64,000 nucleotides of DNA from Kutzneria sp. 744 (GTDB lineage Bacteria; Actinomycetota; Actinomycetes; Mycobacteriales; Pseudonocardiaceae). This document shows, one piece after another, positions 55,410 through 63,691 of this stretch. The number at the start of each line of letters is the position of its first letter. Position 1 is the stretch's first letter. A model generated the notes under the pieces. That model saw only the letters and a program-made list of their open reading frames with translations, had not been told where the DNA came from and ran no database searches. The stretch lies in NCBI RefSeq assembly GCF_000568255.1, contig NZ_KK037166.1, positions 3,860,836-3,924,835 of the forward strand, in the 5' to 3' direction. Position numbers and translations under genes: made by a program.

Positions 55410-56237
55410 GTGCCGATGCTGGACAGACCGAAATGGGCGCCCAAACGCATCGACCTCACCCGGCCCAGCGGGGCGCGGGTGTACGACTACCTGCTCGGCG
55501 GCGGCTGCAACACGGCGGCCGATCGGAAGCTGGCCAAGCGCCTGATCGAGGTGATGCCGCAGGTGCGCGCCACCGTGCGGCTGAACCGGAGCTTCCTGCG
55601 CCGGGCGGTGACCTATCTGGTCGGCCAGGGCGTCACGCAGTTCCTGGACATCGGCTCGGGCATCCCGTCCGTGGGCAACGTGCACCAGATCGCCCAGGGC
55701 CTCGATCCGAAGTGCCGCGTGGCGTACGTGGACAACGACCCGATCGCCATCGCCTACGCGGAGCCGCTGCTGCGGGAGAACGAGCTGGCCACGGCGGTGC
55801 TGGGCGACTTCCGCTCGCCGGAGGGCGTGCTGGGCGCGCCGGAGGTCCGGGCGCTGATCGACTTCGACCGGCCGGTCGCCGTGCTGACGCTACTGATGCT
55901 GCACTTCGTCCCGGACAGCGCCGACCCGGCGCGGCTGATGGGCCGCTACCGGGACGCGCTGGCGCCCGGCAGCCACGTCGCACTGTCCCATCCGAGCTTC
56001 ACCGGCGCGGACGGCGCGCTGCTCGCCGAGGCCCAGACGGTCGGCGACATCGTGCAGGACACCATGGAGCCGCTGCACCTGCGCACCGCCGATGACCTGC
56101 TGCGCATCATCGCCGGCTTCGAGCCGGTGCCGCCCGGCGTGGTCCATCTGCCGCTGTGGCGGCCCGACTCCGCCGCGGACGTCGGCCGTCACCCGGAGAG
56201 TTCGCTCGTCTACGGAGTGGTGGCGGCGAAGCCGTAG
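55410..56237 (+). CDS. SAM-dependent methyltransferase, Methyltransf_19 (DUF574) family, copy 2
   Basis: The GTG at 55410 (VPMLDRPKWAPKRIDLTRPSGARVYDYLLGGG) gives 275 residues. It has the same motifs as copy 1 (RLNRSFLRRAVTYLVGQGVTQFLDIGSGIPSVGNVHQIAQG, VAYVDNDPIAIAYAEPLL, PVAVLTLLMLHFVPDS). The copies clearly arose by duplication but have diverged, mostly at their ends, so they may have different substrates. The c-di-GMP gene starts 51 bp downstream. Confidence 0.9.
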   Translation: MPMLDRPKWAPKRIDLTRPSGARVYDYLLGGGCNTAADRKLAKRLIEVMPQVRATVRLNRSFLRRAVTYLVGQGVTQFLDIGSGIPSVGNVHQIAQGLDPKCRVAYVDNDPIAIAYAEPLLRENELATAVLGDFRSPEGVLGAPEVRALIDFDRPVAVLTLLMLHFVPDSADPARLMGRYRDALAPGSHVALSHPSFTGADGALLAEAQTVGDIVQDTMEPLHLRTADDLLRIIAGFEPVPPGVVHLPLWRPDSAADVGRHPESSLVYGVVAAKP

Positions 56238-56288
56238 CCGACGCCGAATACACTTACCGGCCGGGATGCCGGAACGAGCGAGGTGGCG

Positions 56289-58397
56289 ATGACCGAGGAC
56301 GGTCGCAGCGCCCAACTGCGCGAGTTCGCCGAGGGCTGGGCCGCGGCCATCATCGACACCAGCTACGTGCCGATGTCCCGGCGCGAGATCGAGGACTTCC
56401 TGCTGGACCTGTCCGGCAACCTGCTGACCGCGCTGGTCAGCGAGCCGTTCGACCCCGAGCCGGCGATCGAGGTCGGGGCCCGGCTGGTCAACGCCCACTT
56501 CACCGCCCCGGAGGCGCTCGGCCGCACGCTGCAGCTGCTCGGCACCGGCCTGGTGCGGCCTGCCGGCATCTCCAGCGAGGACCTCAAGCTGCTGGACCGG
56601 GTCGTCCAGCTGCTCGGACGGCTCAGCACCGGCTACTCGGAGGCGCTGCGCGAGCGCACCTTCGAGGAGCAGGAGGTCATCAAGCAGGCCATGTGGCTGG
56701 CCACGGACGTGGCGCAGCGGCGGCTGCAGGACAGCGAGTCCCGCTTCCTGGCCGTGTTCGACTCGGCGCCGATCGGGCTGGCCATCGGCGACTTCGACTC
56801 CAACATCCTCGAGTCCAACCAGGCGCTGCAGGAGCTGCTCGGCTACAGCCGCGAGGAGCTCAACGGGCTGACCGGCGCGGACATCCTGCACCCGGACGAC
56901 ATCCCCGACACCCTTCAGCGCTACGACCGGCTGTTCCGCGGCGAGTACCCGTCGTTCCGCAGCCGGCAGCGGCTGCTGAAGAAGGACGGCGACATGCTGT
57001 GGGCCAACGTCACCGTGTCCGCGGTGCGTGACTCCACGGGCGTGGCCACGTACCAGGTGGCGATGGTCGAGGACGCCACCGAGCTGCACTACGCGAACCA
57101 GGCGATGGCCACGCTCGGCATGCAGGACCCGCTGACCGGCCTGCCGACCAGGACGGCGTTCATGGCCCGGCTGGACAGCGTGCTCGGACGTGTGGACCGG
57201 CCGCGGCGGGTCGCGCTGTGCGTGTTCGGCATCGACGGGTTCGCCGCCATCAACGACGGGCTCGGCCCCGAGGTCGGCGACGAGGTGCTGCTCAAGCTGG
57301 GCACCAAGCTGCGCTATCACGCCGAGGACAACAAGATGCTGGCCGCCCGGCTCGGCGGCGACGAGTTCGCGCTGCTGATCGAGGAGTCCGAGGGCACCCG
57401 GACCGTGACGCCGCTCGTCGAGGAGGCCATGCGGCTGATCAACGAACCGGTGACGGTGCTCGGGCACCGGCTGTCCGTACACGCCAGCGCGGGCATCGTG
57501 GAGCGGGCGGTCGGTCGGGAACAGCCGGCGGAGCTGCTGCGGGACGCCACGATGGCGCTGCACTGGGCCAAGCAGGGCGGCAAGGCGCAGTGGGCCCTGT
57601 TCGACAAGCAGCGTTGCGACCGTGACCGCGCGCAGCTCCAGCTGGCGCTGACCATGCCCGTGGCCTTGGACAACGGCGAGTTCACCGTCATCTACCAGCC
57701 GATTCGCGCCCTCGGCGACAACCGTCTGATGGCCGTCGAGGCGCAGCTGGCCTGGGATCACCCCGAGCACGGCGTGCTGCCGCCGGCGGAGTTCCTGGCG
57801 TTGGCCGAGCGCACCGGGCTGGTGGTGCGGCTGTCCGAGTGGCTGCTGCTGGAGGTGTGCCGGCAGGCGCGCGAATGGCAGCTGGAGTTCGGCGAGCGCG
57901 CCCCGGTCGTGAGCGTGAAGATGCCGCCGCGGCAGGCGCGAGACCCCGACTTCCTGCCGAACGTGCTGCGGGCGCTGGCCGACAGCGGCCTCGACGGCAA
58001 TCTGCTGCGGCTGGAGCTCGAACCCGACGCCCTCGACGGCGAAGGCGACGAGCAGGAGGAGGACATGATCCTGCTCGCCGAACGCGGCATCACCTTCAGC
58101 ATCTCCGGGCTGTCGGGGCACCCGCCGGAGCGCCTGGCGGCCCGACCGCTGACCGCGCTCAAGAGCCGGGATCTAGTGGTCGCCCAGGCCAACGGGGAGC
58201 GGGAGACGATTCCGGCGACGGTCTCGTGGAACACCGTGTCGCTGGCCCACCAGATGGGCATGCAGGTGATCGCCGAGAACGTGGACACCCTGGACGATGT
58301 GGCGTGGCTGCGGGAGATCGGCGTGGACGCCGGTCAGGGCGTGGCGCTCGGCGAGCCCGGCGGCCCCGAGGACATCGGACCGCTGATCACACGGTGA
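56289..58397 (+). CDS. PAS-GGDEF-EAL protein with intact GGDEF and degenerate EAL
   Basis: The ATG at 56289, 6 bases after GAGG, gives 702 residues. Residues 1-145 are helical; a PAS domain lies at about 150-265 (ESRFLAVFDSAPIGLAIGD, EYPSFRSRQRLLKKDGDMLWANV); the GGDEF domain at 275-435 keeps RLGGDEFALL near residue 357, so it can make c-di-GMP. The EAL domain at 455-695 is degraded: EAL reads EAQ (VEAQLAWDHPEHG), and the usual DDFG reads SISGLSG, so phosphodiesterase activity is unlikely; LKSRDL and VIAENVDT remain. It resembles the RmdA/CdgB type of actinomycetes. Its stop overlaps the convergent MFS gene by 11 bp. Confidence 0.92.
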   Translation: MTEDGRSAQLREFAEGWAAAIIDTSYVPMSRREIEDFLLDLSGNLLTALVSEPFDPEPAIEVGARLVNAHFTAPEALGRTLQLLGTGLVRPAGISSEDLKLLDRVVQLLGRLSTGYSEALRERTFEEQEVIKQAMWLATDVAQRRLQDSESRFLAVFDSAPIGLAIGDFDSNILESNQALQELLGYSREELNGLTGADILHPDDIPDTLQRYDRLFRGEYPSFRSRQRLLKKDGDMLWANVTVSAVRDSTGVATYQVAMVEDATELHYANQAMATLGMQDPLTGLPTRTAFMARLDSVLGRVDRPRRVALCVFGIDGFAAINDGLGPEVGDEVLLKLGTKLRYHAEDNKMLAARLGGDEFALLIEESEGTRTVTPLVEEAMRLINEPVTVLGHRLSVHASAGIVERAVGREQPAELLRDATMALHWAKQGGKAQWALFDKQRCDRDRAQLQLALTMPVALDNGEFTVIYQPIRALGDNRLMAVEAQLAWDHPEHGVLPPAEFLALAERTGLVVRLSEWLLLEVCRQAREWQLEFGERAPVVSVKMPPRQARDPDFLPNVLRALADSGLDGNLLRLELEPDALDGEGDEQEEDMILLAERGITFSISGLSGHPPERLAARPLTALKSRDLVVAQANGERETIPATVSWNTVSLAHQMGMQVIAENVDTLDDVAWLREIGVDAGQGVALGEPGGPEDIGPLITR

Positions 58398-59613
58398 CCG
58401 GTGTGCGGACGAGGTTCCGCGCGGCCGGAGCCAGCTTGCGCAGGCTCAGTCCCAGCGCCAGCATGCCCAGCGTCAACGCGGCCGTGAACACCGTGACCTC
58501 AACCCAGCCGCCGCCCGAAAAGGCAAGCCCGCCAACGGATCCGCCGACGCTGCTGCCCAGGTAGTAGCACAGCTGGTAGGCGGCGGCCGCCTGCGCCGGA
58601 TGGGCCGCGCGGGCGCTGACCCAGCCGCTGGCGACCGTGTGGCCGGCGAAGAAGCCGGCGGTGAGCAGCAGCAGTCCCAGGACGACGAGCACGATGTTGT
58701 CGAAGAGCATCAGTCCGAGGCCGGCCAGGCTGACCAGCGCCGTCCCCCACAGCACCTGGCGCCGGCTGTAGCGGTCGACCAGCCGGCCGGCGACCGGGGA
58801 GCTGACCGTGCCGGCGAGGTAGGCGACGGAGATCAGGCCGACGATCGCCTGCGACAGGCCGAAAGGGGCGGCCGTGAGGCGGAAGCCGAGGTAGTTGTAG
58901 ATCGTGACGAAGCTGCCCATCAGCATCATGCCGATCAGGTAGAGGCGCACCAGACCGCTGTCCCGGAAGCAGCGGCCCAGCGAGCGCATCCCGATCGGCT
59001 TCTGGTTGAAGTTCGACGAGGACGGCATCACCGCGCGGAACAGCAGGGCGCAGGCCAGCGAGGTCACACCGACAGCGCTGAGCGCCCAGCGCCAGCCGCC
59101 GAGATCGGTGACCAGGCCCGCGATCACACGGCCGGCCATGCCGCCGATGCTGTTGCCGCCGATGTAGAGGCCGACGGCGAATCCGAGCGATCCTCGGTGT
59201 ACTTCCTCGGCGAGATAGGCCATTGCGACCGCGGGCAGGCCGGCGACCGCCAGGCCCTGCAACGCCCGCAAGGCCAACATGACGGTGAAGTTCGGGCTGA
59301 AGGCGACGGCGATCTGGAGCAGCGCCGTGGCGAACAGCGACGCCGTCATGAGCGGCATTCGGCCCCACCGCTCGGAAAGCATGCTCAGCGGCACGATCGC
59401 CAGGGCCAACATGCCGGTGGCGACGGAGATCGCCAGGCTCGACTCGGTGGGCGTGAGCCGAAAGTCCCTGGCGAACAAGGGAAGCAGCGGTTGCACGCAG
59501 TAGAGGACCATGAACGTGGCCAGGCCGGCGGCGAACAGGCCGAGGTTGATGCGACGGAATCCCTTGCTGCCACGGCGATGTGCTTGATCTTCGGGCGCAT
59601 GGGTCACGGTCAT
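58387..59613 (-). CDS. MFS transporter, YnfM-like
   Basis: I chose the ATG at 59613 (MTVTHAPEDQAHRRG), giving 408 residues. Twelve membrane segments are visible, with the MFS motif A loop LSERWGRMPLMT and FTVMLALRALQGLAVAGLPAVAMAYLAEEV, and the second-half loop GRLVDRYSRRQVLW. The group exports arabinose-like sugars or drugs. Its start overlaps the stop of the membrane protein gene (ATGA), and both lie divergent from an Lrp regulator, which probably controls them. Confidence 0.9.
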   Translation of the reverse strand: MTVTHAPEDQAHRRGSKGFRRINLGLFAAGLATFMVLYCVQPLLPLFARDFRLTPTESSLAISVATGMLALAIVPLSMLSERWGRMPLMTASLFATALLQIAVAFSPNFTVMLALRALQGLAVAGLPAVAMAYLAEEVHRGSLGFAVGLYIGGNSIGGMAGRVIAGLVTDLGGWRWALSAVGVTSLACALLFRAVMPSSSNFNQKPIGMRSLGRCFRDSGLVRLYLIGMMLMGSFVTIYNYLGFRLTAAPFGLSQAIVGLISVAYLAGTVSSPVAGRLVDRYSRRQVLWGTALVSLAGLGLMLFDNIVLVVLGLLLLTAGFFAGHTVASGWVSARAAHPAQAAAAYQLCYYLGSSVGGSVGGLAFSGGGWVEVTVFTAALTLGMLALGLSLRKLAPAARNLVRTPVTV

Positions 59614-60422
59614 GCACTGGAAGCTAGTTGCCGCTCGTTCATGCGTCCAATACAGGAATCGCCAGGATTCGATCCATAGGTGAATAGGTTGACCGCAATG
59701 TGCGCGAACACCGTTGCCGCCACGGCAAGCGGGAACGCGGCGAGGGCGCCCATCAACGACAGGGTGCTCGCGATCGTGAGAAAGAACACCGAGGACGTGA
59801 AGGCTCCGACCACGACCGAACGCAGGGAGATGACCGCCACCGGGCCGCCGGCCCCATGATGCCCGTGCGCGGCGAACAGTGCTGCGAACAAAGGAAAAGA
59901 GGCCACAAGGCCGATCGTTCTCGACCCGACCATCGTGGCAGTCGCGAGGACCGACGTCGTCATGACCGTGGCGACGGCGATGCGGGCCGGAAGTTCCCAC
60001 GGCAGGGGCAGAACCTCGCGCGGCGTCAGAGCCGGCCAGGCCGCCAGCGTCGCCGCCAGACCCGTCGGCACGAGGAATTCCAGTACCGGCAAGGAGAAGT
60101 CGTGCAGGCTCAGCGTGAGCGCGGCGATCGCGTAGCAGCAGATGGCGATCGGCAGCGCGATCGACCAGCGGTGGGCAAGCGCCGTGCGGGCGTAGCCGAG
60201 GCAGAAGGCGGCGATCGCCAACTGGCCGGACAGGGTCGCGATCGCCGTCTGGACGGCGAAGGTCTCGCCCTCGCGGACGGTCAGCAGCGTGAGCGAGGAG
60301 GCAGCGGTCAGCGGGAGGCCGACGAGGCGGCCGCCGAACAGTGTCGCCCAGCGGCGTTGGAGGAGGGTGGCGGCAATGATCAGGGTGGGCGTCAGGAGGA
60401 GTTTGAGCAGGTCGGGCCCCAT
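59610..60422 (-). CDS. Multi-pass membrane protein of unknown function
   Basis: The 270-residue protein has eight or nine hydrophobic segments and starts MGPDLLKLLLTPTLIIAATLLQRRWATLFGGRLVGLPLT. I recognise no named family with certainty; its pattern suggests a small transporter. It is translationally coupled with the MFS gene downstream (ATGA overlap) and divergent from the Lrp regulator (93-bp gap). Confidence 0.8.
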   Translation of the reverse strand: MGPDLLKLLLTPTLIIAATLLQRRWATLFGGRLVGLPLTAASSLTLLTVREGETFAVQTAIATLSGQLAIAAFCLGYARTALAHRWSIALPIAICCYAIAALTLSLHDFSLPVLEFLVPTGLAATLAAWPALTPREVLPLPWELPARIAVATVMTTSVLATATMVGSRTIGLVASFPLFAALFAAHGHHGAGGPVAVISLRSVVVGAFTSSVFFLTIASTLSLMGALAAFPLAVAATVFAHIAVNLFTYGSNPGDSCIGRMNERQLASSA

Positions 60423-60515
60423 GACTTCGACCCTCTCAGTAATGCCGCCTCATTTGTCGCGGAATTCTCAGCACTTGGCCGTCATTGGCCGCGATCTCCT
60501 CGGTAGATTGGCACC

Positions 60516-60986
60516 ATGACTTCGGAAGTCGCAGTGGACGCCGTCGACCGGGAGATCCTCACCGTGCTGCTGCACGATGGCCGGGTCACGTATCAGGAGC
60601 TGGGTCGGGCCGTCCGGCTGAGCGCCAACGCCGTCGCCGACCGGGTGCGTCGACTCCAGCGGTCGGGGCTCCTGCGCGGCTACCGTGCCGACCTCGACTT
60701 CGCCGCCCTCGGCCGGCCGTTGGTGCTGGTCACCGAGGCGCGGCTGCGGGACGGCGTGTCCGGCGCCGAGTTCGAGCGGGGACTGCGCCGGTTTCCGCAG
60801 ATCTTCTCGGCCGCGCACGTGACCGGGGAGTACGACTACCAGCTGCGGATGGCCTGCGTCGACACCGCCGAATTCGAGGAGTTGATCGAACGGCTCAAGC
60901 GTGAGCACGGGGTCCGTGAGCTGCGGAGTCGCCTCGTGCTGAGGCAGATCCCGCTCGACCCGGCCGGTGTGCTGGAGATCACCTGA
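60516..60986 (+). CDS. Lrp/AsnC-family regulator
   Basis: The 156-residue protein has the N-terminal helix-turn-helix (AVDREILTVLLHDGRVTYQELGRAVRLSANAVADRVRRLQRSGLLRGYRADLDFAALGRP) and the C-terminal RAM effector domain (FPQIFSAAHVTGEYDYQLRMACVDTAEFEELIERL). It probably senses an amino acid. The 93-bp gap to the divergent membrane-protein/MFS pair should contain its operator; this pair may export the amino acid. Confidence 0.92.
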   Translation: MTSEVAVDAVDREILTVLLHDGRVTYQELGRAVRLSANAVADRVRRLQRSGLLRGYRADLDFAALGRPLVLVTEARLRDGVSGAEFERGLRRFPQIFSAAHVTGEYDYQLRMACVDTAEFEELIERLKREHGVRELRSRLVLRQIPLDPAGVLEIT

Positions 60987-61118
60987 GGCGTTCGGGTGTA
61001 TTCGGGACTTGACGCCGGGTGTATTGACCTACGTCCGACGGGCGACGCGGAGCCGGTGGTCCGATACGGTGATGACAGTCACATGTCAAACCGGTCGCAC
61101 TCAATGCCGAGGAGCTCC

Positions 61119-61829
61119 GTGGGATACGTCGACTCGTGGACGCAGCGCTATCGCGGCGTGGACCTGGGGCCCCATGGCCTGCTGCTCGGTCGCCTTCTCG
61201 TCCGCCGGCGGGCCGTCCATCTCGGTGTCGGCCTGGTCGCCGTGATCCTCGCCCTTCGGGTCGCGCAGTTCCTTCTCGGTTCGACCGCCTTGATCTGGCC
61301 GATGTCGCTGACCGCGCTCGTCGCCCTCGCCGCCGGTATCGGCCTCGTTGTCCAGCGCGTCGGCGACGCTCGCGTCGCCGCCACCCAGCGGGAGCACGTC
61401 GACCGTTTCGAGCCTGTCGAATTCAACGCCGTCGTCGGCCGCCGCACCCGCATCCTGTTGGCCGTCTCCTACACCGGGGCCGCACTTCTCGGTTTCGCCG
61501 CACTTCTCACCGGCGGCGATATTCAGCTCGCCGTCGTATTCCTCGTCGGCGTCGCACTACTGGCCGCCGTCACCTATACCTCGTTGCACGGCGCCCTCAC
61601 CCGCGCCCCCATCGCCGTCGACCTCGGATCCCTCCAGGCCGACGACCTGCTCCGCGTCCACGACGCCCGCCACGCCGCCGTCGCCTACCCCGTGCTGCTG
61701 GCACTGGTGACGATGTCGACCTCGTCGTCGATGTGGTTGTTAACTGTGTACACAGCCGTTTCGGCTGTGATCTCGGTTTTCGCGATGGCCCACGAGCCGT
61801 TGACGCCGAAGGTCCCGGTGGCCCGGTGA
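61119..61829 (+). CDS. Membrane protein of unknown function, paired with a GntR regulator
   Basis: I chose the GTG at 61119 (MGYVDSWTQRYRGVD), with AGGAG five bases upstream, giving 236 residues; ATGs at 61104 and 61083 are alternatives. Four membrane segments are visible (ALRVAQFLLGSTALIWPMSLTAL, ILLAVSYTGAALLGFAAL, AVVFLVGVALLAAV and the last near LLTVYTAVSAVISVF). No family is recognised. Its stop overlaps the GntR start (GTGA), an arrangement known for membrane protein and YtrA-type regulator pairs. Confidence 0.75.
   Translation: MGYVDSWTQRYRGVDLGPHGLLLGRLLVRRRAVHLGVGLVAVILALRVAQFLLGSTALIWPMSLTALVALAAGIGLVVQRVGDARVAATQREHVDRFEPVEFNAVVGRRTRILLAVSYTGAALLGFAALLTGGDIQLAVVFLVGVALLAAVTYTSLHGALTRAPIAVDLGSLQADDLLRVHDARHAAVAYPVLLALVTMSTSSSMWLLTVYTAVSAVISVFAMAHEPLTPKVPVAR
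61744..61768. promoter_or_regulatory. Palindrome and hairpin inside the membrane-protein gene, possible GntR operator
   Basis: CTGTGTACACAG (61744-61755) is a perfect 12-bp palindrome, and ACAGCCG-TTT-CGGCTGT (61752-61768) forms a hairpin overlapping it. They lie about 60 bp before the GntR start. The TGTACA core is like known GntR sites. It may be an operator for a promoter inside the gene or chance within coding sequence. Confidence 0.3.
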
Positions 61830-62185
61830 TCCAGCTCGACACCGCGTCGCCCGTTCCGCCGTACGAGCAGGTCAAGTCGCAGTTCGCCCGTCAGATCGCC
61901 GAGCGCACCCTGGCCGTCGGCACCCGCCTGCCCACCGTCCGCCAGCTCGCTGCCGATCTCGGCCTCGCCGTCAACACCGTCGCCCGCGCCTACCGCGAGC
62001 TCGAGGAGGCCGGCCTCGTCCAGACCCGCGGCCGCGCCGGCACCTTCGTCAGCCCCGCCGGCGAGCACAGCCTCCAGCGCGCCCAGCAGGCCGCCCGCCA
62101 GTTCGCCGCCGCCACCGCGGACCTCGGCCTCTCCGCCGACGATCTCCTCCACATCGTGCGCGCGGCCCTCACCCACCCCGCCTGA
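61826..62185 (+). CDS. Short GntR-family regulator, YtrA type
   Basis: The 119-residue protein is almost only the winged helix-turn-helix (PPYEQVKSQFARQIAERTLAVGTRLPTVRQLAADLGLAVNTVARAYRELEEAGLVQTRGRAGTFV) plus a short helical tail, as in the YtrA subfamily that controls nearby membrane or ABC genes. The GTG start overlaps the membrane protein stop. Confidence 0.92.
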   Translation: MIQLDTASPVPPYEQVKSQFARQIAERTLAVGTRLPTVRQLAADLGLAVNTVARAYRELEEAGLVQTRGRAGTFVSPAGEHSLQRAQQAARQFAAATADLGLSADDLLHIVRAALTHPA

Positions 62186-62228
62186 CCCCGGGACCTCCGC
62201 CCGCGCCGACCCGCTCCTCCGCGCTTTC

Positions 62229-62371
62229 CTCAACTTCGCCGAAGTCTCAAGTTCACCGAAGTTCTCAAGTTCGCCGAACTCCCCGACTTCGGCGAAGTTC
62301 TCACCTTCGGCGAGGTTCTCCAGGCCGCCGAACTTCTCGACTGCGGCGGAATCGAGAAGTTCGGCGAACTA
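62229..62371. repeat. 18-bp tandem repeat, second array
   Basis: About eight units of the form CTCAAGTTCGCCGAAGTT fill the gap between the GntR stop and the P450 stop on the other strand. Examples are CTCAACTTCGCCGAAGT, CTCAAGTTCACCGAAGTT and CTCACCTTCGGCGAGGTT. The last unit reads GAGAAGTTCGGCGAACTA, in the reverse sense. The period, core (TTCGSCGAA) and convergent position match the array at 31681-31899. Confidence 0.85.
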
Positions 62372-62436
62372 CGGGGCAACGCCCGGCCGGGTGCTGATCA
62401 CCAGATGGCGGCCGGCACCGAAACGTCGTTCGACAG

Positions 62437-63615
62437 TCACCAAGTGACCGGCACTGCGACAAGACCGCCGCCGAGCTGGTTGACGCGCAGCTTGATCTCC
62501 TCCACCGGGACGGCGAGGCGCAGGGTGGGGATTCGGCGGAGCAGGGCGTCGAACACGATCTGGAGTTCGAGGCGGGCCAGGCTGGCGCCGATGCAGTAGC
62601 GGGCGCCGTGGCCGAAGGTCAGGTGCTGGTTGGACGGGCGGGAGATGTCGAAGTGCACGGCGTCGGCGAAGACCCGCTCGTCGTGGTTGGCGGCGCCGGC
62701 GCCGAGTAGGACGGCGTCGCCGGCCTTGATCGTGGTGCCGCCGACTTCGATGTCCTCTCGGGCGTAGCGGAGCAGACCGCCACCGCCGGTCATGCTGCGG
62801 CGCAGGACCTCCTCGATGGCGGAGGCGGCGAGCTTCTCGTCCTGGACGTAGGCCTCGCGCTGGTCGGGATTGGTCAAGAACAGCACGGTGCCGACGTCGA
62901 TGCGGACCATGGTGGTCTCGTGGCCGGCGAACAGCAGGCCGGCGCACAGGGCGGACAGCTCCTCGTCGCCGACCCGGTCGCCGTAGTCGGCGACGAGGTC
63001 GCTGATCAGGTCGTCGCCGGGCTCGGACCGCTTCCGATGGATGAGCCCCTTCATGTACGCGTTGAGGCTCTCCCAACCGGCGGCGGAGCGAGCGCCGTCG
63101 ACGGTGTCGCCGACGGCATCGGACCAGGCGCGGAAGTCGTCCCGGTCCTCGTAAGGCACGCCGAGCAGGGCGCAGATGACCAGTACGGGCAGCGGCATGG
63201 ACAACCGCTCGTGCAGATCGACGGGACCGCCGTCGGCGAGCATGCCGTCGATGACGGTGTCGACGATCTCCTGGACGTGGGGGCGCATCGCCCGCATCCG
63301 CCGCGGCGAGAAGGCGGGCATGAGCATCGCCCGCATCATGGCGTGGTTCTCGTCCTCGTTGTCGTCCTCGACGGCGCCGCCGACCAGGACGGAGTTGGTC
63401 GTACGGGCAGCTTCCTGCGGATTCGGGTGCGAGCGGCCCAGACGCGGGTCGGCGAACAGCTCGCGGACCTCGTCGTAGCGGGTGACCAGCCACGCCTCGT
63501 CGCCGATCTGCGTGCGAATGCGGGTGATGGGCCCTTCGGCCTGAAGCTTCAGCAGTTGCGGTGACGGTTCGAGCAGGCCGCCGTCGACGAACGGCAGCTG
63601 CGGCAGTGCGGTCAT
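62437..63615 (-). CDS. Cytochrome P450
   Basis: The 392-residue haem monooxygenase has the I-helix motif [11 protein letters not shown], the K-helix ExxR in AIEEVLRRS, and the haem loop [18 protein letters not shown] with the cysteine ligand. The start [25 protein letters not shown] and [22 protein letters not shown] match CYP105/107-like bacterial forms. It needs a ferredoxin and reductase not encoded here. A TetR regulator is divergent from it. The substrate is unknown. Confidence 0.94.
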   Translation of the reverse strand: MTALPQLPFVDGGLLEPSPQLLKLQAEGPITRIRTQIGDEAWLVTRYDEVRELFADPRLGRSHPNPQEAARTTNSVLVGGAVEDDNEDENHAMMRAMLMPAFSPRRMRAMRPHVQEIVDTVIDGMLADGGPVDLHERLSMPLPVLVICALLGVPYEDRDDFRAWSDAVGDTVDGARSAAGWESLNAYMKGLIHRKRSEPGDDLISDLVADYGDRVGDEELSALCAGLLFAGHETTMVRIDVGTVLFLTNPDQREAYVQDEKLAASAIEEVLRRSMTGGGGLLRYAREDIEVGGTTIKAGDAVLLGAGAANHDERVFADAVHFDISRPSNQHLTFGHGARYCIGASLARLELQIVFDALLRRIPTLRLAVPVEEIKLRVNQLGGGLVAVPVTW

Positions 63616-63633
63616 CGTCCCTCCCCAGGCTAC

Positions 63634-63651
63634 GTATACTTTGAAATATAC
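63634..63651. promoter_or_regulatory. Inverted repeat between P450 and TetR genes, probable operator
   Basis: GTATA-ctttgaaa-TATAC spans 63634-63651 in the 76-bp gap, 18 bp from the P450 start. It is AT-rich against this background and could also hold the P450 -10 region. A TetR operator is the natural reading. Confidence 0.55.
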
Positions 63652-63691
63652 ACACGCCTGTCAACATCGGCGACCTGGTAGGACAGTGCAC

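Noticed and set aside
55890..58121. Open frame of 743 codons on the minus strand across the PAS-GGDEF-EAL gene
   Set aside because: Antisense shadow of a gene with clear domains; low-complexity His/Gln/Val composition.
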